From positions 1 to 64,000 of the forward strand of contig JACQVF010000099.1 of NCBI GenBank assembly GCA_016209885.1: a DNA stretch of 64,000 nucleotides, read 5' to 3'. The notes beneath the pieces are model-generated. The model saw nothing but the letters and a program-made list of their open reading frames with translations. It made no database searches and was not told the DNA's origin. This document shows, piece by piece, positions 9,390 to 16,875 of this stretch. This DNA is from Gemmatimonadota bacterium (GTDB taxonomy: Bacteria; Gemmatimonadota; Gemmatimonadetes; Longimicrobiales; Gaopeijiaceae). The position numbers and the translations under genes were made by a program. The first letter of the stretch is position 1. Each line of letters opens with the position of its first letter.

Positions 9390-10757
9390 ATGGAACAGGT
9401 CAGCACCGCGCCTGTCCCCGACCGGCTGATTGCCTCACTCCGTCAGAACCCGCTGTTCGATGCTCTGTCGGACGAGAAGCTCGGGCAGATCGCCGCGATC
9501 GTGAGGGAGGCGACCGTCGAGCAGGTTACCGGCTTGCTCCGCAAGATTCCCCTCTTCGCGGGCTTGCGGGACGAAGACCTCCGCGGCATCCAGGAGATCT
9601 CCACGAGCAAGCTTGTCGAGAAGGGAGAGACGCTCTTTCAGGAAGGCGAGCCGGGCGAAGCCTTCTACGTCGTGCTGCGCGGTGCCGTGGAGCTCACGAA
9701 GCGCACGCCTGCGGCCGCGGAGGAGAGGCTGGCGGTGCGGCGGAGCGGGGAGGCGTTCGGAGAGATGGCGCTGCTCACGGACAAAGCGCGGTCGGCCTCG
9801 GCCCGTGCCTCAGAGCGGACGCACCTGCTCGCGGTGTCGCGGAAAGCGTTCTACGCGCTGCTGGGCGGCGACACCCTGGCAGTGCGACTTCTGCAGGGGC
9901 TGGCGAAGGCGCTTTGGGCCATGGATGTGCGGTTCGCAGCCAAGCAACGGGAGGACAAGTCGGCGGAGGTTCTGGTCTCGGAGATCAGCCGGCTCATTCA
10001 GCGGGGGCTTCTGCCCGGGACGGTGCCCCAGGTGGCGGGCTACGAGATCGCAGCGGGCACGAGCGTTCTCGAGAACGGGCGGGGCAGCGCTGTCTGGCAG
10101 TGGTTTCAGCTCGGCGACGGACGCCCGGTGCTGGCCGCACTCGACGCGAAGGGTGAGGGCCTGCCCGCGGCCCACCATCTGTCCATCGCGCAGGTTCTGC
10201 TTCGGGAGGTCGGGCGCCAGGAGAATGACCTGGCGCAACTCCTTCGTCGGGTGAACCGAGCCCTCACCGCGAACTCCCGTCAAGGCTTCACCCGGTGTGT
10301 CCAGTGTGGGGTTCTCGCGCTGGGCGATGGGCAGATCGAGTGGGCGAGTGCGGGGAGGCCGGCCGCCGTCCTGCGGCGGAGGAACGGGGAGCTCGAAGAG
10401 CTGCCAGGCACGAACGCGCCGCTCGGGGCCGCCGAGGACGCGGCATATGCGGTGCACCGGCTCGTCCTGGAACCGGGGGAGGTGGCGCTTGTGCTCTCGG
10501 ACGTGCCCGAAGCAGTCGTTCGGGAGGCGCGGAGCGCGGTGGCTGCGGGAGGTCAGGAGGACGCGAGCCGCATGGCGTCGCGAATTCGCGACGCCGTTGA
10601 GAACGTGGTGCGCCGTCTCTCCGACGGGCAGGACGCGGCCACCATCGTCGTGCGCCGCCTGCCGCAGAGCACGAGCGAAGCCGGCGTTACGATGGCGGCC
10701 GACGCGACACCGGTGGTACCGGTCGGCGAGCTCCCCGAATTGCTCCAGCTCTCCTGA
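9390..10757 (+). CDS. Cyclic-nucleotide-binding domain protein with degenerate SpoIIE/PP2C-like domain (paralogue 1)
   Basis: The 455-residue product starts at ATG 9390 with GGAGAG six bases before it. Its N-terminus holds a partial duplicate of the cap helix (NPLFDALSDEKL, then IPLFAGLRDEDL). A complete cNMP-binding (CAP-ED) barrel follows, with FQEGEPGEAFYVVLRG and the phosphate-cassette region EAFGEMALLTDKARSASARA. The C-terminal half aligns with SpoIIE/RsbU phosphatases: FQLGDGRPVLAALDAKGEG, SAGRPAAVLRR and LVLSDVPEAV. The first metal-binding Asp (the GGDYYD position) is replaced by GSAVWQ and the SDG motif reads SDV, so phosphatase activity is doubtful. The same architecture follows in the next gene. 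A cytoplasmic cAMP/cGMP-responsive regulator or scaffold is likely. Confidence 0.8.
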   Translation: MEQVSTAPVPDRLIASLRQNPLFDALSDEKLGQIAAIVREATVEQVTGLLRKIPLFAGLRDEDLRGIQEISTSKLVEKGETLFQEGEPGEAFYVVLRGAVELTKRTPAAAEERLAVRRSGEAFGEMALLTDKARSASARASERTHLLAVSRKAFYALLGGDTLAVRLLQGLAKALWAMDVRFAAKQREDKSAEVLVSEISRLIQRGLLPGTVPQVAGYEIAAGTSVLENGRGSAVWQWFQLGDGRPVLAALDAKGEGLPAAHHLSIAQVLLREVGRQENDLAQLLRRVNRALTANSRQGFTRCVQCGVLALGDGQIEWASAGRPAAVLRRRNGELEELPGTNAPLGAAEDAAYAVHRLVLEPGEVALVLSDVPEAVVREARSAVAAGGQEDASRMASRIRDAVENVVRRLSDGQDAATIVVRRLPQSTSEAGVTMAADATPVVPVGELPELLQLS

Positions 10758-11032
10758 GCGGGAGTCGCAGAGGCGCGCTCCGCGGGAGCGATCCCTCAGG
10801 AACTTTCCGACGGCGCCAGGCTGCTCATCTGGCGCCAGCCCTGGCAGCTCCGAGCGGTGGTGGCATGTGCGGTGGTGCGCTGGCAGCCAGGTGCCGGTCG
10901 GGCTGAGACTTCGCTTCCGTGCGGTTCCGTGCGGTTCGGATCCCGGTCTTTCAAGCCGCCCCTCGCGGTCATAGATTGCACGCTGACCGCAAGCCAGCTC
11001 CCCGGACACCACGAGTTCGTGGAGGCTCGCGC

Positions 11033-12229
11033 ATGAGCGCAGCGAAGGGAACCTGGAGCGTTGACCAGGTGGTCGCGCTGCTTCGCAGGATCTCGTTCTT
11101 CGAGGGGTTGCCTGAAGACGACCTTCAGCGCGTGGCCGGCATCGTCAAGGGGAGGGCTCTCGGGAAGGGTGAGACCTTGTTCCGGGAAGGCGAGCCGGGT
11201 GACGCGTTCTATGTGGTCTTTCGCGGCGCGATCGAGATCCTGAAGGATGAGCCCGGCGGCAAGCCGGAGTGGCTGGCGGTGCGCCGTGACGGTGCGGTCT
11301 TCGGCGAGATGTCGCTGCTCGACGACGCGCCGCGCTCGGCGACGGCCCGGGCCGCGGAGGACACGCAGCTCCTCATGGTGGAGAAAGAGCACTTCCGGCA
11401 GCTTCTCGGCAATGATGCGCTGTCTCTCCGGATCATGAGGAACATGGCGATGGCGCTTCGCACCCTGAACATCAAGCATGCGGCGGCCCAGCGGCCCGGG
11501 CCGTCGCCGAGCGCGGTGTGGGGCGAAGAGCCGGGCGCCTACACGTACGGGCGGCTGGTTCAGCGCGCACTGCTCCCCCGGAACGCTCCGGCCGTCGAGG
11601 GTTACGATATGGCAGCGGGGGTCAGCCAGCGCGAGGACGGCCGGGGTACCGCGTTGTGGGACTGGTTCACCATGGCAGATGGGCGGGCCATCCTCGCAGC
11701 CGTGAGCGCGCACGGGCAGGACGTCCCCGCGGCCCACCAGCTCGCGGTCGCACGCGCGCTCTTCCGACATCTGGTGCCCGAGCGCAGCGGCCTGGAGGGG
11801 GTTCTCGGCGAGCTGAACAACGTCCTGGCCGCCGGTGCGCTCGACGGGCTCGAGCAGCCGGTGGAGTGCGCGCTCGTCGCCGTGGGCGACGGCGAGATCG
11901 AGTGGACCAGCGCGGGGCAGGCGCCCGGCGCCATCATCCGTCCGGACCGGACCGTGCTGGAGCTCTCGCCTCAGGGACCGCCGCTCGGCATTCTCGAGGG
12001 GTTCCAGTACCCGAGCCAGCGGCTCACGCTGCAGCCGGCTGACGCGTTGCTTGTCGCGCCGGGCGTATCCGCGGCGGTGTTCAAGGGGGCGACCGACCTC
12101 GCGGCCACAATCCGGGACAAGCCCGCAGCCGACGTGGTCGCGATGCTGCAGACGGCACTCGCAAAGGTGCGTGAACAGCTGCCGCCGGGTCAGGATACGC
12201 TCACGCTCTTCCTGCGGCGCGAGGCCTGA
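11033..12229 (+). CDS. Cyclic-nucleotide-binding domain protein with degenerate SpoIIE/PP2C-like domain (paralogue 2)
   Basis: The 398-residue product starts at ATG 11033 with GGAGG seven bases upstream. The cNMP-binding domain (LFREGEPGDAFYVVFRG and FGEMSLLDDAPRSATARA) is intact, with a phosphate-cassette Arg. The C-terminal domain matches the SpoIIE-like region of paralogue 1 (FTMADGRAILAAVSAHGQD, SAGQAPGAII). Here the Asp of the GDVSGKG motif is Ser, and the SDG position reads APG, so nearly all metal ligands are gone. It lies 275 bp after paralogue 1 and 36 bp before the DUF59 gene, on the same strand. Tandem duplication followed by loss of catalysis is the simplest explanation. The role is probably ligand sensing and protein binding. 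Confidence 0.8.
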   Translation: MSAAKGTWSVDQVVALLRRISFFEGLPEDDLQRVAGIVKGRALGKGETLFREGEPGDAFYVVFRGAIEILKDEPGGKPEWLAVRRDGAVFGEMSLLDDAPRSATARAAEDTQLLMVEKEHFRQLLGNDALSLRIMRNMAMALRTLNIKHAAAQRPGPSPSAVWGEEPGAYTYGRLVQRALLPRNAPAVEGYDMAAGVSQREDGRGTALWDWFTMADGRAILAAVSAHGQDVPAAHQLAVARALFRHLVPERSGLEGVLGELNNVLAAGALDGLEQPVECALVAVGDGEIEWTSAGQAPGAIIRPDRTVLELSPQGPPLGILEGFQYPSQRLTLQPADALLVAPGVSAAVFKGATDLAATIRDKPAADVVAMLQTALAKVREQLPPGQDTLTLFLRREA

Positions 12230-12265
12230 GCGCTTCGCGCAAGGCAGCACGGGCCGGAGGAGCCC

Positions 12266-12565
12266 ATGCCGATTACGGAAAAAGAGGTTCGCAACGCTCT
12301 CAGGAACGTGAAGGATCCAGAGCTCGGCTTCGACGTGGTCGTGCTCGGGCTCGTCTACGACGTCCGCATCGACGACGGCAGAGTCCACGTGAGGATGTCG
12401 TTGACGTCCCCGATGTGCCCGGTGGCCGGCCAGATCGTCGAGCAGGCGAAGGGGCTCATCGAATCGCTCGAAGGCGTGCAAGACGCGGAGGTCGAGCTCA
12501 CGTTCGAGCCGCCGTGGACGCCCGAACGGATGAGCCCGCTCATCCGCGCGTCACTGGGCCTCTGA
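12266..12565 (+). CDS. MIP18/DUF59 family iron-sulfur assembly protein
   Basis: This 99-residue protein is a single MIP18 (DUF59) domain. It shows KDPELGFDVVVLGLVYDVRI near the N-terminus, the conserved TSPMCPVAG segment with its Cys, and FEPPWTPERMS at the C-terminus. Relatives (SufT, the PaaD N-domain, CIA2) help deliver or assemble Fe-S clusters in the cytoplasm. The ATG at 12266 follows GGAGGAG. It is 36 bp after the second cNMP-binding gene and close to the paa operon, which has its own DUF59 protein, so a general SufT-like role is as likely as a link to phenylacetate metabolism. Confidence 0.85.
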   Translation: MPITEKEVRNALRNVKDPELGFDVVVLGLVYDVRIDDGRVHVRMSLTSPMCPVAGQIVEQAKGLIESLEGVQDAEVELTFEPPWTPERMSPLIRASLGL

Positions 12566-12679
12566 GCCCGGTGACCGCGGCGAGCGCGGCAGGAGCCTCC
12601 AGATCCCGAACGTGACTACGCCGATCATGGACCGGCGCGGGCGCAGCAGATACGCTCCGAGCGGGGGTCCTCGCATCGC

Positions 12680-13375
12680 ATGCTGAGGTTCTTGAAGAAG
12701 CTCTTCCAGGATTCGCCGACCGTCGAGGCCGACGTCGCTGAACGGCGCCTCGGCGCCATCGCGGACCGCTTGCAGTCGGCGATCACGGGAAGCCCCGAAG
12801 AGGCACGCCTGCTCAACCGCGCCGGCGATCTCGAGCTCGCCGCCGGCCACCGCGCTCAGGCACTCGAATACTACGGAAAGAGCATTGACGCCCACATGGA
12901 GCTCCAGCAGTTCGACGCGGCGGCGGCCATCTGCCGCAAAGTGCTGCGCCTCCTCCCCGATGTGGTGCGCGCCCGCTGCACCCTGGCCTGGCTGAGCCTC
13001 GGCAAAGGTCTGCTCGACATGGCCCGCGACGAGCTGGAGGAGTACGTGGGCGTGGCGCGGAAAGCCGGAAGCGAACGCATGGCCGCACAGCAACTGCGGC
13101 TCATGGGCACCTACGTCCGCGACCAGAACTTCGCCCAGTTCCTTGCCGAGAAGCTGCGGGAGCTCGGCGACCGCGAGGGAGCCACCGCGGTCCTGGCTCA
13201 GGACACGAGCGAGGCGCCCAGCCTGCAGGCGGCCGGATGGGACCCGGTCGTCTTCGCCGCCCTCCTTACCCCCGACGAGCTCGAGCAGGCCAGACGCAAG
13301 GGGCTCGATCTCAGGGAGAAGATCGCCCAGCGCTCCGAGGAAGATTTCCCGATCTACCGCCCGCCGAACCTCTAA
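12680..13375 (+). CDS. TPR-repeat protein of unknown function
   Basis: The 231-residue protein begins with a short basic amphipathic helix (MLRFLKKLF) and continues with helical tetratricopeptide-like repeats from about residue 40 to 150 (LLNRAGDLELAAGHRAQALE, FDAAAAICRKVLRLLPD, CTLAWLSLGKGLLDMARDEL). The C-terminal third is less regular. There is no signal peptide or membrane segment, so it is probably cytoplasmic and mediates protein contacts. It follows the DUF59 gene by 114 bp on the same strand. I do not recognise a specific function. A repeat element begins nine bases after its stop. Confidence 0.7.
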   Translation: MLRFLKKLFQDSPTVEADVAERRLGAIADRLQSAITGSPEEARLLNRAGDLELAAGHRAQALEYYGKSIDAHMELQQFDAAAAICRKVLRLLPDVVRARCTLAWLSLGKGLLDMARDELEEYVGVARKAGSERMAAQQLRLMGTYVRDQNFAQFLAEKLRELGDREGATAVLAQDTSEAPSLQAAGWDPVVFAALLTPDELEQARRKGLDLREKIAQRSEEDFPIYRPPNL

Positions 13376-13384
13376 GTGCTCCCC

Positions 13385-13424
13385 ACCGGAAGTACGGTCG
13401 CATTCGACCGCCGCTGCATTCCGG
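13385..13424 (+). repeat. Intergenic repeat family R1, copy A
   Basis: This 40-bp element begins with ACCGGAAGTACGGTCGCATT and ends with GCCGCTGCATTCCGG. It lies nine bases after the TPR gene stop. Related copies follow other stops at 34471 (plus) and 53708-53775 (inverted pair). Copy A matches the minus-strand copy near 53739-53775 at 32 of 37 positions. Confidence 0.7.
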
Positions 13425-13465
13425 CTCCCTGCGTGGGCGCACAGCCGCCCGCTAACAATTCCGAA

Positions 13466-13494
13466 TTGACACCCGGTCAGCGGCGGCCTACCTT
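13466..13494 (+). promoter_or_regulatory. Sigma-70 promoter of the paa operon
   Basis: A perfect -35 box TTGACA (13466-13471), a 17-nt spacer and a -10-like TACCTT (13489-13494) precede paaA. The start would fall near 13501, within the palindrome at 13500-13513, and leave a leader of about 29 nt with GGGAGA before the ATG at 13530. Confidence 0.65.
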
Positions 13495-13499
13495 GGTTT

Positions 13500-13513
13500 A
13501 GAACGAGCGTTCG
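13500..13513. promoter_or_regulatory. PaaR-like operator
   Basis: The core AACGAGCGTT (13502-13511) is a palindrome with two central bases. With its flanks it fits CNAACGNNCGTTNG, the pattern I recall for the TetR-family repressor PaaR of Thermus, at all fixed positions except the first. It overlaps the predicted transcription start of the paa operon, where a bound repressor would block initiation. No paaR gene is in the window. Confidence 0.5.
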
Positions 13514-13529
13514 AACGGGAGAAGCGCCC

Positions 13530-14468
13530 ATGCCGCGGTTCGGCGAGGAAGAGCTCAAGGCGAAGGTTCGAGGGGGCTACGTCGTCGAGTCGGTGGACGA
13601 CATGACGGAGGGGTATCGGCGGGCGCTGGTCGTGCAGCTGACGGTGCAGGCGGACACGGAGCTGATCAGTGCGCCGGCGTACTGGATGGCGGCGAAGGAT
13701 GCGCCGTCGACGAACACGCAGGTGAGCGCGCACGCGATCATCCAGGACGAGCTGGCGCACGCGAACATCGCCTACCGGCTTCTGGAGGATCTGGGCGAGT
13801 CGAAGGAGGTGCTGGTCTACGGGCGTGAGCCGGCGGAGTTCAAGCATCCGTACGGGTTCGACCAGCCGCTGGAGAACTGGGCGGAGCTGGTGGTGGCGAA
13901 CGGATTCTATGATCGGGCGGGGATCACGCTGCTGTCCGACGTGTACCGCAACACGTCGTACGGTCCGCTGAAGCGTGCGCTGGTGAAGGTGGACCTGGAG
14001 GAGACGTTTCATCTGCGCCACGGCGAAGTCTGGATGCGGCGGCTGGCGGCGGCGGGCGGGGTGGCCCGGGAGATGCTCCAGCGTGCGGTGGATTGGATGT
14101 TTCCGATGACCGTGGAGTGGTTCGGCCTGCCGGACGCGCTCAAGCGGCACAGCGACCAGCTGGAGTATCGTCTGAAGGGGATGACGAATGATGAGCTGCG
14201 GCAGGCGTGGTTGTCGGCGACTGTGCCGCTGTGCGAGTCCATCGGCGTCGAGGTGCCGGCGCACTTCGACGAGGCGACGGGCGCGTACGAGCTCGGTTAC
14301 CCGTTTCCGTGTGAGTACGATGCGGCGGCAAAGCGGTGGCTGTTCGAAGGTGAAGAGATCACGTGGGAGGAGGTGTTCCAGCGCTGGAAGGGGCGTGGCC
14401 CCATGAACGAGATCTACGTGGAGTCGTTGCGGCGCTCCCGTGCCCAGCTTCTGGAATGGCTGAACTGA
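13530..14468 (+). CDS. paaA: Phenylacetyl-CoA 1,2-epoxidase subunit PaaA
   Basis: PaaA is the catalytic di-iron subunit that epoxidises the ring of phenylacetyl-CoA. The 312-residue product has the ferritin-like di-iron helices: an EXXH motif in QDELAHANIAYRLL (about residues 70-85) and LEETFHLRHGEVWM (about residues 155-170). The C-terminal region (PFPCEYDAAAKRWLFEGEEI) is typical of PaaA. GGGAGA precedes the ATG. It is the first gene of the paa operon, behind a TTGACA promoter and a PaaR-like operator. The PaaE reductase, PaaK ligase and later beta-oxidation genes are absent here and must lie elsewhere. Confidence 0.93.
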   Translation: MPRFGEEELKAKVRGGYVVESVDDMTEGYRRALVVQLTVQADTELISAPAYWMAAKDAPSTNTQVSAHAIIQDELAHANIAYRLLEDLGESKEVLVYGREPAEFKHPYGFDQPLENWAELVVANGFYDRAGITLLSDVYRNTSYGPLKRALVKVDLEETFHLRHGEVWMRRLAAAGGVAREMLQRAVDWMFPMTVEWFGLPDALKRHSDQLEYRLKGMTNDELRQAWLSATVPLCESIGVEVPAHFDEATGAYELGYPFPCEYDAAAKRWLFEGEEITWEEVFQRWKGRGPMNEIYVESLRRSRAQLLEWLN

Positions 14469-14788
14469 GGATGCCGGGTGATCCCGAGGCAGCGGTTCGG
14501 GCCGCGCTTGAGGAGGTTCGCGACCCGGAGTTTCCGATTTCCGTTGTGGATCTGGGGCTGGTATACGGGCTGCGGGTGCTGGGGCGGCGCGTCGATATCT
14601 GGCTCACCTTCACGGCGACGGCGTGTCCGTGCACGGACCTCATCGAGGTGGACGTGCGCGAGCGGCTGCTGCGGGAGGGTTGGGTCGAGGAGGTGGTGGT
14701 GCACCAGGTTTGGGATCCGCCGTGGACGAAGGAACGGATCTCGGCGGCGGGGCGGGAGCGGTTGCGGCGGTTCGGCGTGAGCGTATAG
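14456..14788 (+). CDS. paaD: PaaD-type MIP18/DUF59 domain protein lacking the zinc ribbon
   Basis: PaaD is thought to mature the epoxidase metal centre. This product has only the DUF59 domain: VRDPEFPISVVDLGLVYGL, then TFTATACPCTDLIEVD with the conserved Cys, then VWDPPWTKERIS. It has 105-110 residues against about 165 in E. coli PaaD. The C-terminal four-Cys zinc ribbon is missing and appears as a separate gene at 15863. The start may be ATG 14456, overlapping paaA by 13 bases, or ATG 14471. Neither has a well-spaced Shine-Dalgarno, so coupling to paaA is likely. Confidence 0.8.
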   Translation: MAELRMPGDPEAAVRAALEEVRDPEFPISVVDLGLVYGLRVLGRRVDIWLTFTATACPCTDLIEVDVRERLLREGWVEEVVVHQVWDPPWTKERISAAGRERLRRFGVSV

Positions 14789-14847
14789 GCGCCAGCAGGT
14801 GAGCGAGCTGCGAGCAGCGAGCTGCGGAGGAAGGCGGGCCTGAGGCG

Positions 14848-15075
14848 ATGGACGAACCGGTATACGAGGTGTTCGCGCGCAAGTCCCGGGGCGAGCCTTT
14901 GCGCCACGTGGGGTACCTGAACGCGCCGGACCCTGAGCTCGCCCGTGTCTATGCGTGGAAGACGTACGACGAGGAGAAGTGGTTCGAGATGTGCGTCGTT
15001 CCGCGGTCGGCGATCATTGCGGTGAACCGCGGGGGGGGGCCGTTCGGCGGAGGCGAGGGGGGGAGCGGCCGGTGA
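14848..15075 (+). CDS. paaB: Phenylacetyl-CoA 1,2-epoxidase subunit PaaB
   Basis: PaaB is the small bridging subunit of the epoxidase. The 75-residue product carries the family pattern YEVFARKSRGEPLRHVGYLN, then the ARVYAWKTYDEEKWFEMCVV helix-strand region. It is shorter than the roughly 95 residues usual for PaaB, and the last 15 residues are a Gly-rich tail, so the conserved C-terminus is missing. The ATG follows TGAGG. Its stop overlaps the GTG start of paaC by four bases (GTGA), indicating translational coupling. Confidence 0.88.
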   Translation: MDEPVYEVFARKSRGEPLRHVGYLNAPDPELARVYAWKTYDEEKWFEMCVVPRSAIIAVNRGGGPFGGGEGGSGR

Positions 15076-15866
15076 CCGAGGTGCTGACGAGTGCGGGGCC
15101 GCTGCGGCCGGCGGTTCGGGATGCGCTCTGCCGGCAGATGCTCAGGCTGGCGGACAGCAAGCGGCTCCTGGGCATTCGCTACAGCGACTGGTTGCTGGGC
15201 GCCCCGTCCATCGAGGCTGGGATCGCGGCCTCGTCGATGGCCCAGGACGAATGGGGGCACGCGCGGCTCCTGTACGCGATGCTCAAGGATGTGGGGTTGG
15301 ATCCGGTGGCGGTGGAGCGGGACCGGCCCGCCACCGCGTACGCGAATCTTCCGGCCCTGGACAGGCCGTTCAGCGACTGGTGTGCCTTCGTGGTAGCGAA
15401 CGTGGTGGTGGACGGCGCGCTGAGCGTCGCGCTCCAGGCGTTCGCGGCAGGCGGGTACGAGCCTGCGCGCTCGCGGGTGCCCAAGATGCTGGCGGAGGAG
15501 GAGTTCCACCGCTCCCATGGAGTGGCGTGGTTCCGGCGGCTCGCGGGTGGGGCGGAAGCGGCGCGGGCACGGCTGCGTGCGGAGAGTGAGCGCATGCTGC
15601 CCTCGACGCTGGCGTGGGTGGCTCCCGAGGATGGAGCGGCGCGGCTCCTGGCCGAGGAAGGGGTGGCGGGGCCCGGCCCGGAGTTCCTGAGGAGGTTTCT
15701 GGGGGACGTGGGCCCGGTGCTTGAGCGCGCCGGGATCGAGACGGGCGCGGTGGCGCCGGACTGGCAGGGCTGGGATGCGGAGCGCGGGCGCGGCGCGGGC
15801 CGGCCGGACGACGAGAGCGTGCGGCGTGCGCGCGGTGACCGGAACCGCGCACTCTTCGTTGAGTGA
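15072..15866 (+). CDS. paaC: Phenylacetyl-CoA 1,2-epoxidase subunit PaaC
   Basis: PaaC is the structural ferritin-like partner of PaaA in the epoxidase core. The 264-residue product retains MAQDEWGHARLLYAML and LAEEEFHRSHGVAWF, and the start region SKRLLGIRYSDWLLGAPSIE is typical. The start is the GTG at 15072, which overlaps the paaB stop and has GGGAG upstream. The C-terminal tail is Arg/Gly-rich. The gene ends in another GTGA overlap with the zinc-ribbon gene, so paaB, paaC and the ribbon are translated as a coupled set. Confidence 0.92.
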   Translation: MTEVLTSAGPLRPAVRDALCRQMLRLADSKRLLGIRYSDWLLGAPSIEAGIAASSMAQDEWGHARLLYAMLKDVGLDPVAVERDRPATAYANLPALDRPFSDWCAFVVANVVVDGALSVALQAFAAGGYEPARSRVPKMLAEEEFHRSHGVAWFRRLAGGAEAARARLRAESERMLPSTLAWVAPEDGAARLLAEEGVAGPGPEFLRRFLGDVGPVLERAGIETGAVAPDWQGWDAERGRGAGRPDDESVRRARGDRNRALFVE

Positions 15867-16081
15867 GCGACCGTCTTCTTCCCTCGTCGCCGGCGTGCCC
15901 GTTCTGTAGCGGGCACGAGACGGAGGTCGTGTCTCCTTTCGGTTCGGCGCCCTCTGTGGCGGCTTACTGGTGCCGTGCCTGCCGCACGGGATTCGAGCTC
16001 TTCAAGTGGAGTGAGCCCGGCGAGAGCGCCGCGGGCGACCCCTCTTCTGCCCCCACAACGCCGCAGCGCGGCCCGCCGTAG
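15863..16081 (+). CDS. Stand-alone PaaD-type zinc-ribbon protein
   Basis: The 72-residue product has two Cys pairs, CPFC and CRAC, separated by a segment ending SPFGSAPSVAAYW, and is followed by FELFKW. This layout matches the C-terminal zinc ribbon of canonical PaaD (CPxCGS, SxFGST, YRCxxCxxPF). The GTG start at 15863 overlaps the paaC stop by four bases. Together with the DUF59 gene at 14456 it would reconstitute PaaD as two polypeptides. The last 20 residues are a low-complexity tail. Confidence 0.8.
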   Translation: MSDRLLPSSPACPFCSGHETEVVSPFGSAPSVAAYWCRACRTGFELFKWSEPGESAAGDPSSAPTTPQRGPP

Positions 16082-16084
16082 CTC

Positions 16085-16099
16085 TTCAGCGACCTGTTA
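16085..16099 (+). repeat. Gene-end repeat R2, copy 1 (TTCAGCGACCTGTTA)
   Basis: This 15-nt element lies four bases after the stop of the PaaD zinc-ribbon gene. Identical or one-mismatch copies lie at 43910-43924 and 46361-46375, also at gene ends. The 118-bp gap to the next gene holds nothing else I can identify. Confidence 0.6.
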
Positions 16100-16199
16100 A
16101 CGTCCGCGCTCTCCCGCCGCTGCCCATCCGCCCCGCAGGCCCCCGTTGCGCTCGGAGGCGCACCGCCGGGGCGCCGGGGCGCCGGGGCTTCCCCCGGCT

Positions 16200-16727
16200 C
16201 TACTCGACGAGCTCTACGTCCTCCAGGAAGTCGCGGAGCGGGCCTGCGACGGCGATGGCGCGTTCGGCGAGGGCGAGGGGAAGGTGTGGGGGAACATCGC
16301 GACTGCCCACGAGGTGGCGCAGCGCCGCGGTGCCCACCTCCGCGTCATTTCGGTCAGCGGCCGCATAATACTCGGCGTAGCGGGCGCTCACACGCTGCTC
16401 GAAGACCGGGAGGTGGGACCTGGGCGTGCCGTGCTCCGCCATGTCCTCGAAGACGCCGCGGTGCATGGCGTCGAGCCCTTCGCGCAGCAGCTCGCTGGGG
16501 ACGCGGCTTACGAACGCAAGCTGAGCGGCGCGGGTGTGGGCCCACATGAGGAAGATGAGCATCTCCTCCACGATGCGCTGGTCGGAGGCGGGGTCCTTGA
16601 TCCCCACGTCCGCGAACAGGGCGTCCGCCTCGCCGTCTGCGATGAAGTCGGAGAAGCTCTCCCAGACCAGACGGGCGAGCGTATCCCCCAGTTCCTGCGG
16701 CGTCATTTGGGTCGTGAACTTGCTCAT
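16200..16727 (-). CDS. Hypothetical protein, 175 residues
   Basis: The product is a soluble, mostly helical protein with no signal peptide or membrane segment (starts MSKFTTQMTPQELGDTLARL). The ATG at 16727 has GGAG five bases upstream and is preferred over the in-frame GTG at 16733. Hydrophobic helices such as MLIFLMWAHTRAAQLAFV suggest a helical bundle. I do not recognise the family. It stands alone, converging on the paa operon. Confidence 0.65.
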   Translation of the reverse strand: MSKFTTQMTPQELGDTLARLVWESFSDFIADGEADALFADVGIKDPASDQRIVEEMLIFLMWAHTRAAQLAFVSRVPSELLREGLDAMHRGVFEDMAEHGTPRSHLPVFEQRVSARYAEYYAAADRNDAEVGTAALRHLVGSRDVPPHLPLALAERAIAVAGPLRDFLEDVELVE

Positions 16728-16875
16728 CCCCACTCCATACCCTATTGGTAGCCCTCAATTCCAACGCGGCGCCGGTGGCTGTCAAGGGTTTCGCGCGTGC
16801 CCGAGCCGCCTGCGGGGAAAGGGTTGTGCGAGGCGCTTCCGGCGCGGGTCCACCCCTGTGTGAGCGGGCGTCCCC

